Assembly (NCBI RefSeq): GCF_002735905.1
Contig: NZ_PEBD01000010.1
Span: forward strand, 744,001-808,000
Source of the DNA: Williamsia muralis
GTDB taxonomy: Bacteria > Actinomycetota > Actinomycetes > Mycobacteriales > Mycobacteriaceae
Reading direction: 5' to 3'
Length of the DNA stretch: 64,000 nucleotides
Shown here: piece after piece, positions 35,927 through 44,166 of the stretch
Layout: each line of letters starts with the position of its first letter
Numbering within the stretch: position 1 is the first letter of the stretch
The notes under the pieces: model-generated
What the model was told of the DNA's origin: nothing
The model's database searches: none
The model's input: only the letters and a program-made list of their open reading frames with translations
Position numbers and translations under genes: made by a program

Positions 35927-36663
35927 GCGTGCTGGAATGCAAGGGCCTGGAGGCCGGGTACTTCAAGCGCAGCCCGTGTGTGCGCAACGTCCACCTGAAC
36001 ATCGGCGCGGGCGAGGTGGTGTCGCTGCTGGGGCCGAATGGTGCAGGCAAGACCACGTTGTTGCTCACCTTGGCCGGGTTGCTGCCGAGTTTCGGCGGAG
36101 ACGTCTCGGTGGGTGGGCAGACCCTTCGTCGCGGAAGTCCGCGCGCAGCAGTGGGATCGGGCCTCGTGCTGGTGCCCGACGACCGCGCGCTCTTCCGCGG
36201 GCTGAGCGTGCGCAAGAACCTCCAGCTCGCTACCCGCGGACGTGACCGTGGCAAGCAGGCCCTGAACGAGGTGCTCGAGTACTTCCCGGCGCTCGGTGCT
36301 CGCCTCAAAGTCGACGCCGGCCAGCTGTCCGGAGGTGAGCAGCAGATGCTGGCCATCGGCCGCGCACTCATCCAGCGGCCGAAGGTACTGCTCATCGACG
36401 AGCTGAGCATGGGGCTCGCACCCGTTGTGGTGGAATCGATCCTGCCGATCATCCGGGCGGTCGCGGACCGGGGCGACACAGCGGTGGTGCTCGTGGAACA
36501 GCACGTCCACCTCGCCCTCGGGATCGCGGACCGAGCCGTGATCATGGTGCATGGTGAAGTGGTCCTCGACCAGCCGGCGTCGGTTCTGTCGGACGATCCG
36601 TCGTTGGTCGAGCGGGCGTACATGGGTGCGCGCAAAGAGGACTCGGAGAGTGTTGCCGGGTAG
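35923..36663 (+). CDS. ABC transporter ATPase, LivF type
   Basis: 246 residues; ATG overlaps the fused gene stop (ATGA). Walker A GPNGAGKTT is at 37-45, signature LSGGE at 135-139 and Walker B LLIDE at 156-160; the helical region between them and the H-loop histidine (VEQHVH) are intact. It pairs with the fused LivG domain so that the importer has two ATPases. It is the last gene of the operon, immediately followed by a minisatellite array. Confidence 0.92.
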   Translation: MSVLECKGLEAGYFKRSPCVRNVHLNIGAGEVVSLLGPNGAGKTTLLLTLAGLLPSFGGDVSVGGQTLRRGSPRAAVGSGLVLVPDDRALFRGLSVRKNLQLATRGRDRGKQALNEVLEYFPALGARLKVDAGQLSGGEQQMLAIGRALIQRPKVLLIDELSMGLAPVVVESILPIIRAVADRGDTAVVLVEQHVHLALGIADRAVIMVHGEVVLDQPASVLSDDPSLVERAYMGARKEDSESVAG

Positions 36664-36668
36664 CCGCT

Positions 36669-36810
36669 GACCGTGCCGATAACGCCGTCGACCGGGCCCA
36701 AACTCGCGTCGACCGGGCCCAAACTCGCGTCGATCGGGCCGATAACGCCGTTGACCGGGCCCAAATTCGCGTCGACCGTGCCGATAACGCCGTCGACCGG
36801 GCCCATGATG
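36669..36810 (+). repeat. Minisatellite array L: six 21-bp units plus a partial unit
   Basis: Units start at 36669, 36690, 36711, 36732, 36753, 36774 and (partial) 36795. Each begins with GACCGKGCC (GATCGGGCC in the fourth). Two unit types alternate: A ends in GATAACGCCGTC/T, B in CAAACTCGCGTC; order A-B-B-A-B-A. The array starts 5 bases after the LivF stop. Confidence 0.92.
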
Positions 36811-36882
36811 CAGTGTGGACCTCACACCGCAAGCGTAATTTGGTGCAGCACTAGTACCAACGGTCGATTCAGCTCGTTCTGA

Positions 36883-37043
36883 GGCACGGTCGGTGCCGAG
36901 AAAGGCACGGTCAACGGCCGTTTCGGCACGGTCGGTGCCGAGAAGGGCACGGTCAACGGCTATTTCGGCCCGGTCGACGGCGTTTTCGGCACGGTCAGCG
37001 GCGTTCTCGGCCCGGTCGACGGCGATTTCGGCACGGTCGGCGG
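36883..37043 (-). repeat. Minisatellite array R: seven 21-bp units plus a partial unit, inverted relative to L
   Basis: Units on the plus strand start with GGCMCGGTC at 36883, 36904, 36925, 36946, 36967, 36988 and 37009, partial at 37030. The unit at 36967 matches the reverse complement of the type A units of array L at 19 of 21 bases. The array ends 2 bases before the stop codon of the LLM gene on the minus strand. In plus-strand frame it would read as seven-residue repeats such as GPVDGVF, but a stop precedes it and no start exists. Confidence 0.92.
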
Positions 37044-37044
37044 G

Positions 37045-38028
37045 TCAGTTCCTCAGTGCGGGGAGTACCTTCTCGCCGATGAGATGCACGCTGTCCCAGG
37101 ATGGTTGCTCAGGCATCCCGCCACACAGCGGGTGACTCGTCACCAGGCGCACTTCGCGACTACGGCATTTCTCCACCAGGTCGTCCGGGGTGCAGACCAG
37201 ATAGCCCGTGCCGCTGCGAAGTTCGTCCACGGTGGTGGAGCTGTCTCGAACATGCGAGGCGTGATCGCCGTGCCATGCCTCGTACGCCTTGGCGTCGGCG
37301 AGGAGGTACGAGCCGTAGTGGTGCCAGAACCGGTCGGGATCTTCGGAGCAGAACACCGTCGACGGCCCTGGCGGCGGCATCATCACGAAACCCGGTTCGC
37401 GGCCGTGCGCACGGCATTCCGACTCGTACAGGTCACGTAACGCGGGGTCGGCGACCTGGGGTTGGAAGCCGAGGTCGAGTCGGGCGGCGCGCAGAGCAGC
37501 AGCTCTGGAGCCGCCGCCGTAGAACAACAGCGGATGGGGCGTGGACAACGGCGCCGGAGTCACCTGCGCTGTCCGTCCTTCGAACTCGAACGGTTCTCCA
37601 GTCCACGCGGCCCGAAGAACGCCGATGAGTCGTTCGATATCGGCGCCCCGACTGACCCACGGCCGACCGAGTTGGGCGTACTCGTGGGGCAGGTACCCGA
37701 GACCGAGCGTGTACGACACCCGGCCCCCGCTGAGGTGGTCGAGGACGGCGATGTCCTCGGCCAGCCGCAGCGGGTCGTACAGATTCGCGACAAGCGCCGA
37801 CACCGTGATCGAGATCCGAGTCGTTCGCGCAGCGAATGCGGACGCCACCAGCATCGGACTCGGGAGGTAGCCGTCGGGCGAACCGTGGTGCTCCGACAAC
37901 ATCAGGGCGTCCTGGCCGTGGGTGTCGAGGTACGCCGCCTGCTCCACCGACCGCGCGAACAGGTCGCTGCGAGCGGCGGGGGTGGCGCCTGGAGCGCGGA
38001 AGTCGAATCGGGTCGCGAAGAATGTCAC
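37045..38028 (-). CDS. LLM-class flavin-dependent oxidoreductase (luciferase-like)
   Basis: 327 residues. The bacterial-luciferase-like TIM barrel is indicated by the SEHHGSPDGYLPSP segment near residue 45, RTTRISI(TV), and the LSGGRVSYTLGLGYLPHEYAQLG region. Members use FMNH2 or F420H2 and act as monooxygenases, Baeyer-Villiger enzymes or dehydrogenases. The cofactor cannot be decided from sequence. It lies downstream of the CMD, HIBDH, SDR and ALDH genes on the same strand, with a 10-base gap, so it is probably the last gene of that operon. Confidence 0.87.
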   Translation of the reverse strand: MTFFATRFDFRAPGATPAARSDLFARSVEQAAYLDTHGQDALMLSEHHGSPDGYLPSPMLVASAFAARTTRISITVSALVANLYDPLRLAEDIAVLDHLSGGRVSYTLGLGYLPHEYAQLGRPWVSRGADIERLIGVLRAAWTGEPFEFEGRTAQVTPAPLSTPHPLLFYGGGSRAAALRAARLDLGFQPQVADPALRDLYESECRAHGREPGFVMMPPPGPSTVFCSEDPDRFWHHYGSYLLADAKAYEAWHGDHASHVRDSSTTVDELRSGTGYLVCTPDDLVEKCRSREVRLVTSHPLCGGMPEQPSWDSVHLIGEKVLPALRN

Positions 38029-38038
38029 AGGACGACTC

Positions 38039-38425
38039 TCAGTCCGCTGCCCGCGTCGCCTTCTTGTGCTTCTTGATGACCTCGCCGAACATCATGTTGA
38101 GCCGGGTACCTTGCGGCCAGCCGATGTAATAGCAGAGGAACAACGCTATTTCGAGTAGCTGATCAGCATCGAGTTCGCCGTTCCCGAGCGCGGCGCCGGC
38201 CTGGATCTCGGCGACATCGGTCTGCCCGGTTGCGGCCAGCGCACCCAGCAGTAGCAGTCGCCGATCTCGTACCGTGAGCCCCTCACGGGTCCACACCTCG
38301 GCGAACAGCTGATCGGCCGTGTGTGCGAAGAAATCGCCCGGGCCGTCCTGCATTTCCCAGCCGTACACCTTGGACATCATGTCCAGGCCCCGTTGACGTC
38401 GCTCTGACGTGCCCTCAGTAGTCAT
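38039..38425 (-). CDS. Carboxymuconolactone decarboxylase-like (CMD/AhpD fold) protein
   Basis: 128 residues. It has the all-helical CMD layout with a TVRDRRLLLLGALAATGQ helix typical of gamma-carboxymuconolactone decarboxylases; there is no CxxC pair, so the peroxidase activity of AhpD is unlikely. By position it corresponds to Rv0771 in the M. tuberculosis CYP51 region, annotated as 4-carboxymuconolactone decarboxylase. The stop is 10 bases before the LLM gene and the start overlaps the HIBDH-like gene by four bases. The reaction is unproven. Confidence 0.85.
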   Translation of the reverse strand: MTTEGTSERRQRGLDMMSKVYGWEMQDGPGDFFAHTADQLFAEVWTREGLTVRDRRLLLLGALAATGQTDVAEIQAGAALGNGELDADQLLEIALFLCYYIGWPQGTRLNMMFGEVIKKHKKATRAAD

Positions 38426-39285
38426 TGTTTTGCCTTTCCCACACCCAAGCCGTCAGCGAAACGATCCAAAGAGATATGTCCGAGCGGCAGATCGACCCCG
38501 AGTTCGGCGCCGAGCTGCAAGGCGAGTGCGAGGTCCTTCTCACCGAGATCCCGTACGTGCGTGAAGATCCCGTACCAGAAGTCGTCGGGGTCGATGGGCG
38601 CCGTGGTGTCCCGCAGCATGATCGCACCCGGCCCACCCGTAATCGCATCGGTGTGCCGGACCACCTTGCCGAGCTTGGCGATGTCGATGCCCGCCGCCTC
38701 CGCCAGACGCGCCGCCTCGGTGGTCGCGGTGAAAGCGATGAAGTGAAGCAGATTGCGGGCCAACTTCATCCGGGTACCGGCACCCACCGGTCCGGCGTGC
38801 ACCATCATGTCCGAGACCGATGAGTACGGCTCTTTCAACTGAAGATAAGCCGACCGCTCACCGCCGACCATGATGGCGAGCTTGCCCTGTTGCGCCCCTG
38901 GGGCGCCCCCGGAGACCGGTGCATCCACCAGCTCCACGCGGGACTTCGCGCACACCGCGGCGAGATCGATCGCGGTCTGCGGACCGATCGTGGAGTGGAT
39001 CGCGATGACCGTGCCGGGCGCCGCGGTCTGCAGGATGCCGTCGGGACCGGAGACGACCGTCTTGACCTGCTCGTCGTTGAGGACGGTGATGCCGATGACC
39101 CCTGCGGTCTTCGCGACCTCGGCGGGCGAATCCGCCAGCGTGGCGCCGGCTTCGATCAGCTTGTCGGCCGCCTCGGGCCGGGTGTCGCAGACAACCAGGC
39201 CGCCTGGCCAGGCGAGTAGGCGCTCGGCCATGGGGGCACCCATGTTGCCCAGGCCGATGAAGCCGACTGCTTTCTGATCTGTCAT
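38422..39285 (-). CDS. NAD(P)-dependent 3-hydroxyisobutyrate dehydrogenase-like oxidoreductase
   Basis: 287 residues from ATG 39285, overlapping the SDR stop (ATGA); a longer in-frame extension is rejected. GLGNMG at 11-16 binds the coenzyme, DAPVSGGAPGAQQGKL is the family substrate-binding motif, and the conserved Lys lies in GAGTRMKLARNLL. The family oxidises beta-hydroxyacids to semialdehydes or ketoacids. It corresponds in order to Rv0770. Its product would be accepted by the ALDH of the same operon in a valine-like route, but the association with P450 genes suggests another substrate. Confidence 0.87.
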   Translation of the reverse strand: MTDQKAVGFIGLGNMGAPMAERLLAWPGGLVVCDTRPEAADKLIEAGATLADSPAEVAKTAGVIGITVLNDEQVKTVVSGPDGILQTAAPGTVIAIHSTIGPQTAIDLAAVCAKSRVELVDAPVSGGAPGAQQGKLAIMVGGERSAYLQLKEPYSSVSDMMVHAGPVGAGTRMKLARNLLHFIAFTATTEAARLAEAAGIDIAKLGKVVRHTDAITGGPGAIMLRDTTAPIDPDDFWYGIFTHVRDLGEKDLALALQLGAELGVDLPLGHISLDRFADGLGVGKAKQ

Positions 39286-40019
39286 GACCGGATGATCTGT
39301 CCGCCATCGACATTGAAGATCTGACCGGTGATCCAGCCGGCTCCGTCCGACAGCAGGAACAGGAGCATGCCGACCAGATCGTCGGGTGTGCCCATCCGGG
39401 ACAGCGGAAGTTTGCTGACCATGTCCTTGACCATGCTGCCCGGCGTTGTCGACTTCGTCGCCTCGGTGTCGATGGGCCCCGGTGCGATCGCGTTGACGCG
39501 GATGCCGGAACCGCCGAGTTCGGTGGCGAGCTGTTGGGTCAGACCGTTCACTCCCACCTTGGCCAAGCCGTAGAAGCCGCTGTACAGCCATGCCGCCGTG
39601 GAGGACTGGTTGACGATCGCGCTACCGGGCTTCATGTGACCGTAGACGGCACGGGTCACGTTGAGGGCGCCATCGAGGTTCACGCTCATGAACTTCTTGT
39701 AGTAATCCCAGGGGACGGTGATGAGGAAGTCGAGCTTCATCCCGCCGTAGATCGCGGCGTTGTTCACGAGATAGTCGATCTGCCCGTAGGCATCGAGGGT
39801 GGCGGTGGCCAGGGCCTGCGCCGACTCGGGATCGGAGACGTCGGTGTTGACGTAGAGCCCACCGAGGTCGGTGGCGACCTGCTTGCCTGCCTCGTCGTTG
39901 AGGTCGGCGACCACGACGTTGGCGCCCTCGGCGGCCAGACGGCGTGCATAGATCTCGCCGATACCACCGGCGGCGCCGGTGACGATGGCGGTTTTGCCTT
40001 CAAATCGGTTGTTGCTCAT
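39282..40019 (-). CDS. Short-chain dehydrogenase/reductase, Rv0769-like
   Basis: 245 residues. Full classical SDR signature: TGAAGGIG, NNAA, an S...YGLAK catalytic set and the C-terminal DGGQ. It follows the ALDH gene after 9 bases and overlaps the HIBDH-like gene by four bases. Gene order matches Rv0769 next to aldA (Rv0768) in M. tuberculosis. It probably oxidises a hydroxyl introduced by one of the P450s on the divergent side; the substrate is not known. Confidence 0.9.
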   Translation of the reverse strand: MSNNRFEGKTAIVTGAAGGIGEIYARRLAAEGANVVVADLNDEAGKQVATDLGGLYVNTDVSDPESAQALATATLDAYGQIDYLVNNAAIYGGMKLDFLITVPWDYYKKFMSVNLDGALNVTRAVYGHMKPGSAIVNQSSTAAWLYSGFYGLAKVGVNGLTQQLATELGGSGIRVNAIAPGPIDTEATKSTTPGSMVKDMVSKLPLSRMGTPDDLVGMLLFLLSDGAGWITGQIFNVDGGQIIRS

Positions 40020-40028
40020 ACATGCTCC

Positions 40029-41495
40029 TTATGCTGGTGCCGCGATGGCTTTGAGTTCCAGGTATTCTTCGAAGCCGGCGACGCCCATCTCGCGTCCGAT
40101 GCCGGATTGCTTGTAGCCGCCGAACGGCACGTCGGCGCCGTACCAGATACCGCCGTTGATGCTCATCGTCCCGGTGCGTACACCGTCGACAACGTGCTGG
40201 ATGCGCTCGGGGTCGGTGCCCCATACAGCACCGGACAGGCCGTAGGGGGAATCGTTGGCGATGTTGATCGCGTCGTCGTCGCCGTCGTGGGGGATGATCA
40301 CGAGCACGGGACCGAAGATCTCTTCTTGCGCAACACGTGCGGAGTTCTCCACCCCCGAGATCAGAGTGGGCTCGATGTAGTAGCCCTTCTCTTTGTCCGC
40401 GGGCCTACCGCCACCGATCTCGATGGTGCCGCCCTCGTCGCGCGCCAGTTTCAAATAGCCCTCGACGCGGTCTCGCTGCGTCGCGGAGATGACCGGACCA
40501 CAGATGGTCCCGGCATCGGAGGGGTCACCGGCAGGTAGTCCCGCCATCGAATCACGGGTCAGCGCAATGGCTTCGTCGTACTTCTCGCGGGGAACCAGCA
40601 GTCGGGTGGTCAACGCGCAGCCCTGGCCCGCATGGGTGACCACGGAGAAGCCGGCCATCGAGCAGGCCGATGCGAGGTCGGCATCGTCGAGCACGATGAA
40701 CGCCGACTTGCCGCCGAGTTCGAGGAAGACGCGCTTGAGGCTGTCGGCAGCTGCCGCCATCACCTTCTTGCCGGTCGCGGTGGAGCCGGTGAACGAGACG
40801 ATGTCGACGCGGGGATCGCTCGAAAGTACCGCTCCCACAGAATGATCGCTCGAGGTGACGATGTTGATCACACCGGCCGGGATGTCGGTTTCCTCGGCGA
40901 TGACCTTGCCGACCAGTGCCGCGCACCAAGGGGTGTCGGGCGCGGGCTTGAGGACCACCGTGCAACCGGCGGCCAGCGCGGGGCCGATCTTCGCGAAGTT
41001 GATCTGGTGCGGGAAATTCCACGGTGTGATGGCGCCGACCACACCGGCGGCCTCACGCTGCACGCGCCGCTGGGTCTTGATACCCATCGGTTTGGCCCGA
41101 CCGAGATCGCTTTCCCATTCGTAGCTCTCGGCGAGGTCGGCCAACCAGCCCAGATCATTGATCGGGCCCTCGAGCTGCGGGCCTGAGGTCAGAAAGTGAG
41201 GGGCACCCACCTCGGCGATGGTGATCTCGCGGAGCTCTTCGATGTGGCCCTGCAAGGCGTCGCGGAGTTGGCGCAGGCACTTCGCGCGGAAGGCGTGGTC
41301 GTGGCGCCAGGTGGTGGTGTCGAATGCCGTGCGCGCGGCGGCGATGGCGGACTCCATGTCGGCGACGGTGCCGTCGGCGGCCTGCCCGATCACCTCCTCG
41401 GTGGCCGGGTTGATGATGTCGAAAGTGCCACCGGAACCGGGTACGAGCTTCCCGTCGATGAGCAGCTCAGAGCTGGTTTCTGGCTTCAGCGCCAT
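40029..41495 (-). CDS. Aldehyde dehydrogenase, Rv0768 (AldA)-like
   Basis: 488 residues from ATG 41495, behind AGGAGG eight bases upstream. LELGGK places the general-base Glu at 259, and GQGC the catalytic Cys at 293; PWNFPHQ and FTGSTATGKK are also present. It oxidises an aldehyde to the acid with NAD(P). It is the first gene of the minus-strand operon and diverges from the TetR-CYP123-CYP51 operon, with the palindromic GGACACGTGTCT between. The pair of operons could be coregulated from this 66-base region. Confidence 0.92.
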   Translation of the reverse strand: MALKPETSSELLIDGKLVPGSGGTFDIINPATEEVIGQAADGTVADMESAIAAARTAFDTTTWRHDHAFRAKCLRQLRDALQGHIEELREITIAEVGAPHFLTSGPQLEGPINDLGWLADLAESYEWESDLGRAKPMGIKTQRRVQREAAGVVGAITPWNFPHQINFAKIGPALAAGCTVVLKPAPDTPWCAALVGKVIAEETDIPAGVINIVTSSDHSVGAVLSSDPRVDIVSFTGSTATGKKVMAAAADSLKRVFLELGGKSAFIVLDDADLASACSMAGFSVVTHAGQGCALTTRLLVPREKYDEAIALTRDSMAGLPAGDPSDAGTICGPVISATQRDRVEGYLKLARDEGGTIEIGGGRPADKEKGYYIEPTLISGVENSARVAQEEIFGPVLVIIPHDGDDDAINIANDSPYGLSGAVWGTDPERIQHVVDGVRTGTMSINGGIWYGADVPFGGYKQSGIGREMGVAGFEEYLELKAIAAPA

Positions 41496-41513
41496 TGCTG
41501 GTCGCCTCCTTCT

Positions 41514-41525
41514 GGACACGTGTCT
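41514..41525. promoter_or_regulatory. Candidate TetR operator GGACACGTGTCT between ALDH and TetR genes
   Basis: Contains the perfect 10-base palindrome GACACGTGTC (41515-41524). It lies between AGGAGG of the ALDH gene and the -35 of the TetR promoter, so a bound dimer would affect both directions. It resembles GGACACCCGTCT at 31637. Confidence 0.6.
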
Positions 41526-41553
41526 GGACTCGAGTATGAACCTAGTGTAATGT
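41525..41553 (+). promoter_or_regulatory. Promoter of the TetR-CYP123-CYP51 operon
   Basis: TGGACT (41525-41530), 17 bases, TAATGT (41548-41553). The start of transcription would be near 41560, so the ATG at 41562 would give a leaderless mRNA. The same -10 (TAATGT) with the same spacing occurs before the ABC operon at 31655-31683. Confidence 0.55.
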
Positions 41554-41561
41554 CAGCGTCC

Positions 41562-42152
41562 ATGTCCAGTCCGGTTTCTTTCGAATCCACTCGCCGGCGG
41601 CTCACGACCGCTCAGGCGGAGACCGTCAACCGGTTGACCGCCGCGGCGGTGGAGGTGTTGCGGGAAGTCGGATACGACGCCTTGACTGTGCGATCGGTGG
41701 CCAAGCGCGCAGGCGTCGCACCGGCCACCGCCTACACGTACTTCAGTTCCAAGGGGCATGTGGTGGCCGAGCTCTTCTGGCGCCGGCTGGCCGAGGGGAT
41801 CACCGACCCCGACCCCTCGTTGCCCAGAACCGAACGGGTTGTCACCCAATTACGTTCGGTGGCGTTGGCTGTCGAGGACGACACCCATCTGGCCCGTGCG
41901 GTGACCGCCTCGCTCCTGGGCTCGGATCCGGATGTCGAGCACCTCCGGTTGCGGATCGGCGTACTGATCCGGCAACGACTGGCCACCGCCCTCGGCGGTG
42001 ACCCCGAGGCCCCTGAGAACGAGGCGCTGCTCGAGGCGCTCGAAATGCTGTACTCCGGCGCGCTCGTGCGTGCCGGCATGGGATACGAAACCTATTCCGC
42101 CATCGCCGACCGGCTCGACGCGGCGGCACGACTACTGCTGGAGAACCGATGA
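41562..42152 (+). CDS. TetR family regulator, Rv0767c-like
   Basis: 196 residues from ATG 41562; ATG 41550 is in frame but overlaps the -10 box. The helix-turn-helix (VRSVAKRAGVAPATAYTYF) is standard; the whole protein resembles the regulator at 30946. It is the first gene of the operon that encodes CYP123, an SDR, CYP51, ferredoxin and four more genes, and it matches Rv0767c by order. It overlaps CYP123 by four bases (ATGA) and is probably autoregulated through the palindrome at 41514. Confidence 0.9.
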   Translation: MSSPVSFESTRRRLTTAQAETVNRLTAAAVEVLREVGYDALTVRSVAKRAGVAPATAYTYFSSKGHVVAELFWRRLAEGITDPDPSLPRTERVVTQLRSVALAVEDDTHLARAVTASLLGSDPDVEHLRLRIGVLIRQRLATALGGDPEAPENEALLEALEMLYSGALVRAGMGYETYSAIADRLDAAARLLLENR

Positions 42153-43372
42153 CCACAGGTATGCAGACCCGGGTCCCGTTCGACCCCTACGACTACAACT
42201 TCCACGAAGACCCCTATCCCACGTATGCCCGCCTGCGCGCCGAGGCGCCGGTGTACCACAACGCGGACATGGACTTCTGGGCGTTCGCCAAGCACGAGGA
42301 CGTACGCAACGGGTTCCGCGACGCGGTCCGGTTGTCCAACAGCTGGGGTGTGTCGATGGACCCGGCCGCTTACGGTCCCGATGCGCACAAGTCGATGTCG
42401 TTCCTTGCCCTGGACGACCCGAAGCACATGCGTATCCGCAAACTGGTCTCCAAGGGCTTCACGCCCAAGCGGGTCGCGGAGCTGGGTGACCGGATCGCCG
42501 AACTGACCCAACAACACTGGAGTCGCTGCCTGGAGATGGGGGAGTTCGACTACGTCACCGAGTTCGCCGGGCTGTTGCCGATGGATGTGGTGTCGGAGTT
42601 GCTCGACGTGCCAGTGGCCGACCGCGCCCATCTGCGTACCCAGTCCGACCTGCTGATCCACCGCGAAGAGGGCGTCTTCGATGTTCCCGAGGCCGCGGTG
42701 CTCGCCTACTTCGAGCTGACCCGCTACTACACCGAGCTGCTCGTCGAGCGCCGCAAGAAGCCGGGTACCGACCTGGTGTCCGCACTTCTCGAAGCCGAGG
42801 TCCTCGACGACGAGACGGGTGAGAAGACCAGGCTCACCGAGGACGAGATCATCGGGTTCATGGTCCTGATGATCGTCGCAGGCAACGAGACGACCACCAA
42901 ACTGCTTGCGAATGCGGTGTATTGGGGATGGCGGTTCCCCGATCAGCTGGCGATACCGATGGCCGACCCCGAGGCCGTGCCCCAGTGGACCGAAGAGACC
43001 CTGCGGTACGACAACTCCACCCAGATCGTCGTCCGTCGGGTCATGGAGGACGTCGAGTACGGCGGCTACACCATCCCCGCCGGTCAGCGTGTGCTCTTGC
43101 TCCTGGGCTCGGCGAACCGCGACGAGGACGTGTTCGAGAATCCCGACAACTACGACATCACCAGGGACAGCTCGCAGGCCCTGACCAGCTTCGGCCTCGG
43201 CACCCACTTCTGCCTCGGAGCACACCTCGCGCGGCTGGAAGCCAATGTCGCACTGGGACAGATCGTCAAGTCGATCGACCAGATCGACATCGACATCGAG
43301 AACGCCGCCCGGGTGCACTCGGTCAACGTCCGCGGGTTCGCAGCCCTGCCCATGAAAGTGAAGGTGCGCTGA
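42149..43372 (+). CDS. cyp123: Cytochrome P450, CYP123-like
   Basis: 407 residues. The I-helix oxygen-binding motif is AGNETTTK, the ExxR motif is ETLR, and the heme-binding loop is FGLGTHFCLG with the thiolate Cys at about 355. The N-terminus (DPYDYNFHEDPYP) and the LVSKGFTPKR segment match the CYP123 proteins of mycobacteria as I recall them. CYP123 function is not established. It precedes CYP51 in the same operon (ATGA and TGATG junctions) and probably uses the ferredoxin encoded downstream. Confidence 0.85.
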   Translation: MTTGMQTRVPFDPYDYNFHEDPYPTYARLRAEAPVYHNADMDFWAFAKHEDVRNGFRDAVRLSNSWGVSMDPAAYGPDAHKSMSFLALDDPKHMRIRKLVSKGFTPKRVAELGDRIAELTQQHWSRCLEMGEFDYVTEFAGLLPMDVVSELLDVPVADRAHLRTQSDLLIHREEGVFDVPEAAVLAYFELTRYYTELLVERRKKPGTDLVSALLEAEVLDDETGEKTRLTEDEIIGFMVLMIVAGNETTTKLLANAVYWGWRFPDQLAIPMADPEAVPQWTEETLRYDNSTQIVVRRVMEDVEYGGYTIPAGQRVLLLLGSANRDEDVFENPDNYDITRDSSQALTSFGLGTHFCLGAHLARLEANVALGQIVKSIDQIDIDIENAARVHSVNVRGFAALPMKVKVR

Positions 43373-44166
43373 TGCCACGGTTCCCCGGACACCCAGAACG
43401 CAGGCCGGTGGTCGTCGCCGGTGCCTCGTCCGGCATCGGCGCAGCGACGGCCGTCATGCTCGGTGCGGCCGGCTATCCGGTGGCACTGGGCGCCCGGCGG
43501 GTGCAGAAGTCACAGGAGTTCGCCGACCAGATCAACGAAGCGGGTGGCGAGGCGATCGCCCTTCCGCTCGACATCACCGATGCCGACTCGATCGACGAGT
43601 TCGTCACCAAGGCCGAAGCCCAGCTCGGTTCCATCGAGGTGGCCGTGTCCGGTGCCGGTGACCTGGAACCGGGACGCTCGTTCGAGGTGTCCACCGACGA
43701 CTTCGCCGCGCAGGTGAACATCCACCTGTTCGGCGCACAACGTCTGTACCGCAGGCTGATTCCCGAGATGATCGGTCGCCGACGTGGTGATTTCGTGTTC
43801 ATCAGCTCCGATGTGGTGGTGTCGCCGCGTCCGCAGATGGGCGCCTACGTGGCCGCGAAGTGCGGTGTCGAAGGACTCGCCGAGGTCGCCAGGATGGAGC
43901 TCGAGGGCACCGGTGTGCGCGCCAGCCTCGTCCGTCCCGGCCAGGTGATGACCGGCATGGGGATGAACTTCTCGCCCGAGGTCGCCGAATCGGTACTCAA
44001 CGACTGGATTCCGTGGGGCCTGGCCCGGCACGGCAACTTCCTCAAGCCCGTCCATCTGGCCACGGCGGTCACAACCATCGTTTCAATGCCTCGGGGTGCA
44101 CACATGCGCCTGGTCGAGGTCGAGGCCGAAGCCCCGGTCGCTCGTACTGAAGGAGACAGCAAATGA
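43372..44166 (+). CDS. Short-chain dehydrogenase/reductase, Rv0765c-like
   Basis: 264 residues from ATG 43372, overlapping the P450 stop as TGATG. AGASSGIG is the cofactor loop, SGAG the NNAG equivalent, and YVAAK the catalytic pair. It lies between CYP123 and CYP51 in the operon, as Rv0765c does in M. tuberculosis. Probably it oxidises a hydroxyl made by one of the P450s. The ATGA overlap with cyp51 shows translational coupling. Confidence 0.9.
   Translation: MPRFPGHPERRPVVVAGASSGIGAATAVMLGAAGYPVALGARRVQKSQEFADQINEAGGEAIALPLDITDADSIDEFVTKAEAQLGSIEVAVSGAGDLEPGRSFEVSTDDFAAQVNIHLFGAQRLYRRLIPEMIGRRRGDFVFISSDVVVSPRPQMGAYVAAKCGVEGLAEVARMELEGTGVRASLVRPGQVMTGMGMNFSPEVAESVLNDWIPWGLARHGNFLKPVHLATAVTTIVSMPRGAHMRLVEVEAEAPVARTEGDSK

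Larger units (their letters stand above)
36664..37044. other. 381-base intergenic region between convergent operons: inverted minisatellites
   Basis: It holds two tandem arrays with a 21-bp period in opposite orientation (36669-36810 and 36883-37043) around a 72-base centre. The centre contains a small hairpin GTGTG-GACCT-CACAC (36813-36827) but no gene. The arrays are nearly complementary, so transcripts from either side could fold into a long hairpin. The minus-strand frame through the left array has an ATG at 36806 but then runs through LivF antisense and is not accepted as a gene. Confidence 0.85.

Noticed and set aside
36540-36806. Minus-strand gene of repeating heptads starting at ATG 36806
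   Set aside because: The frame continues as antisense of LivF, has no ribosome site, and its repeats are explained by the minisatellite.
36664-37044. CRISPR array
   Set aside because: The units are contiguous without spacers, there are no cas genes, and the period is 21 bases.
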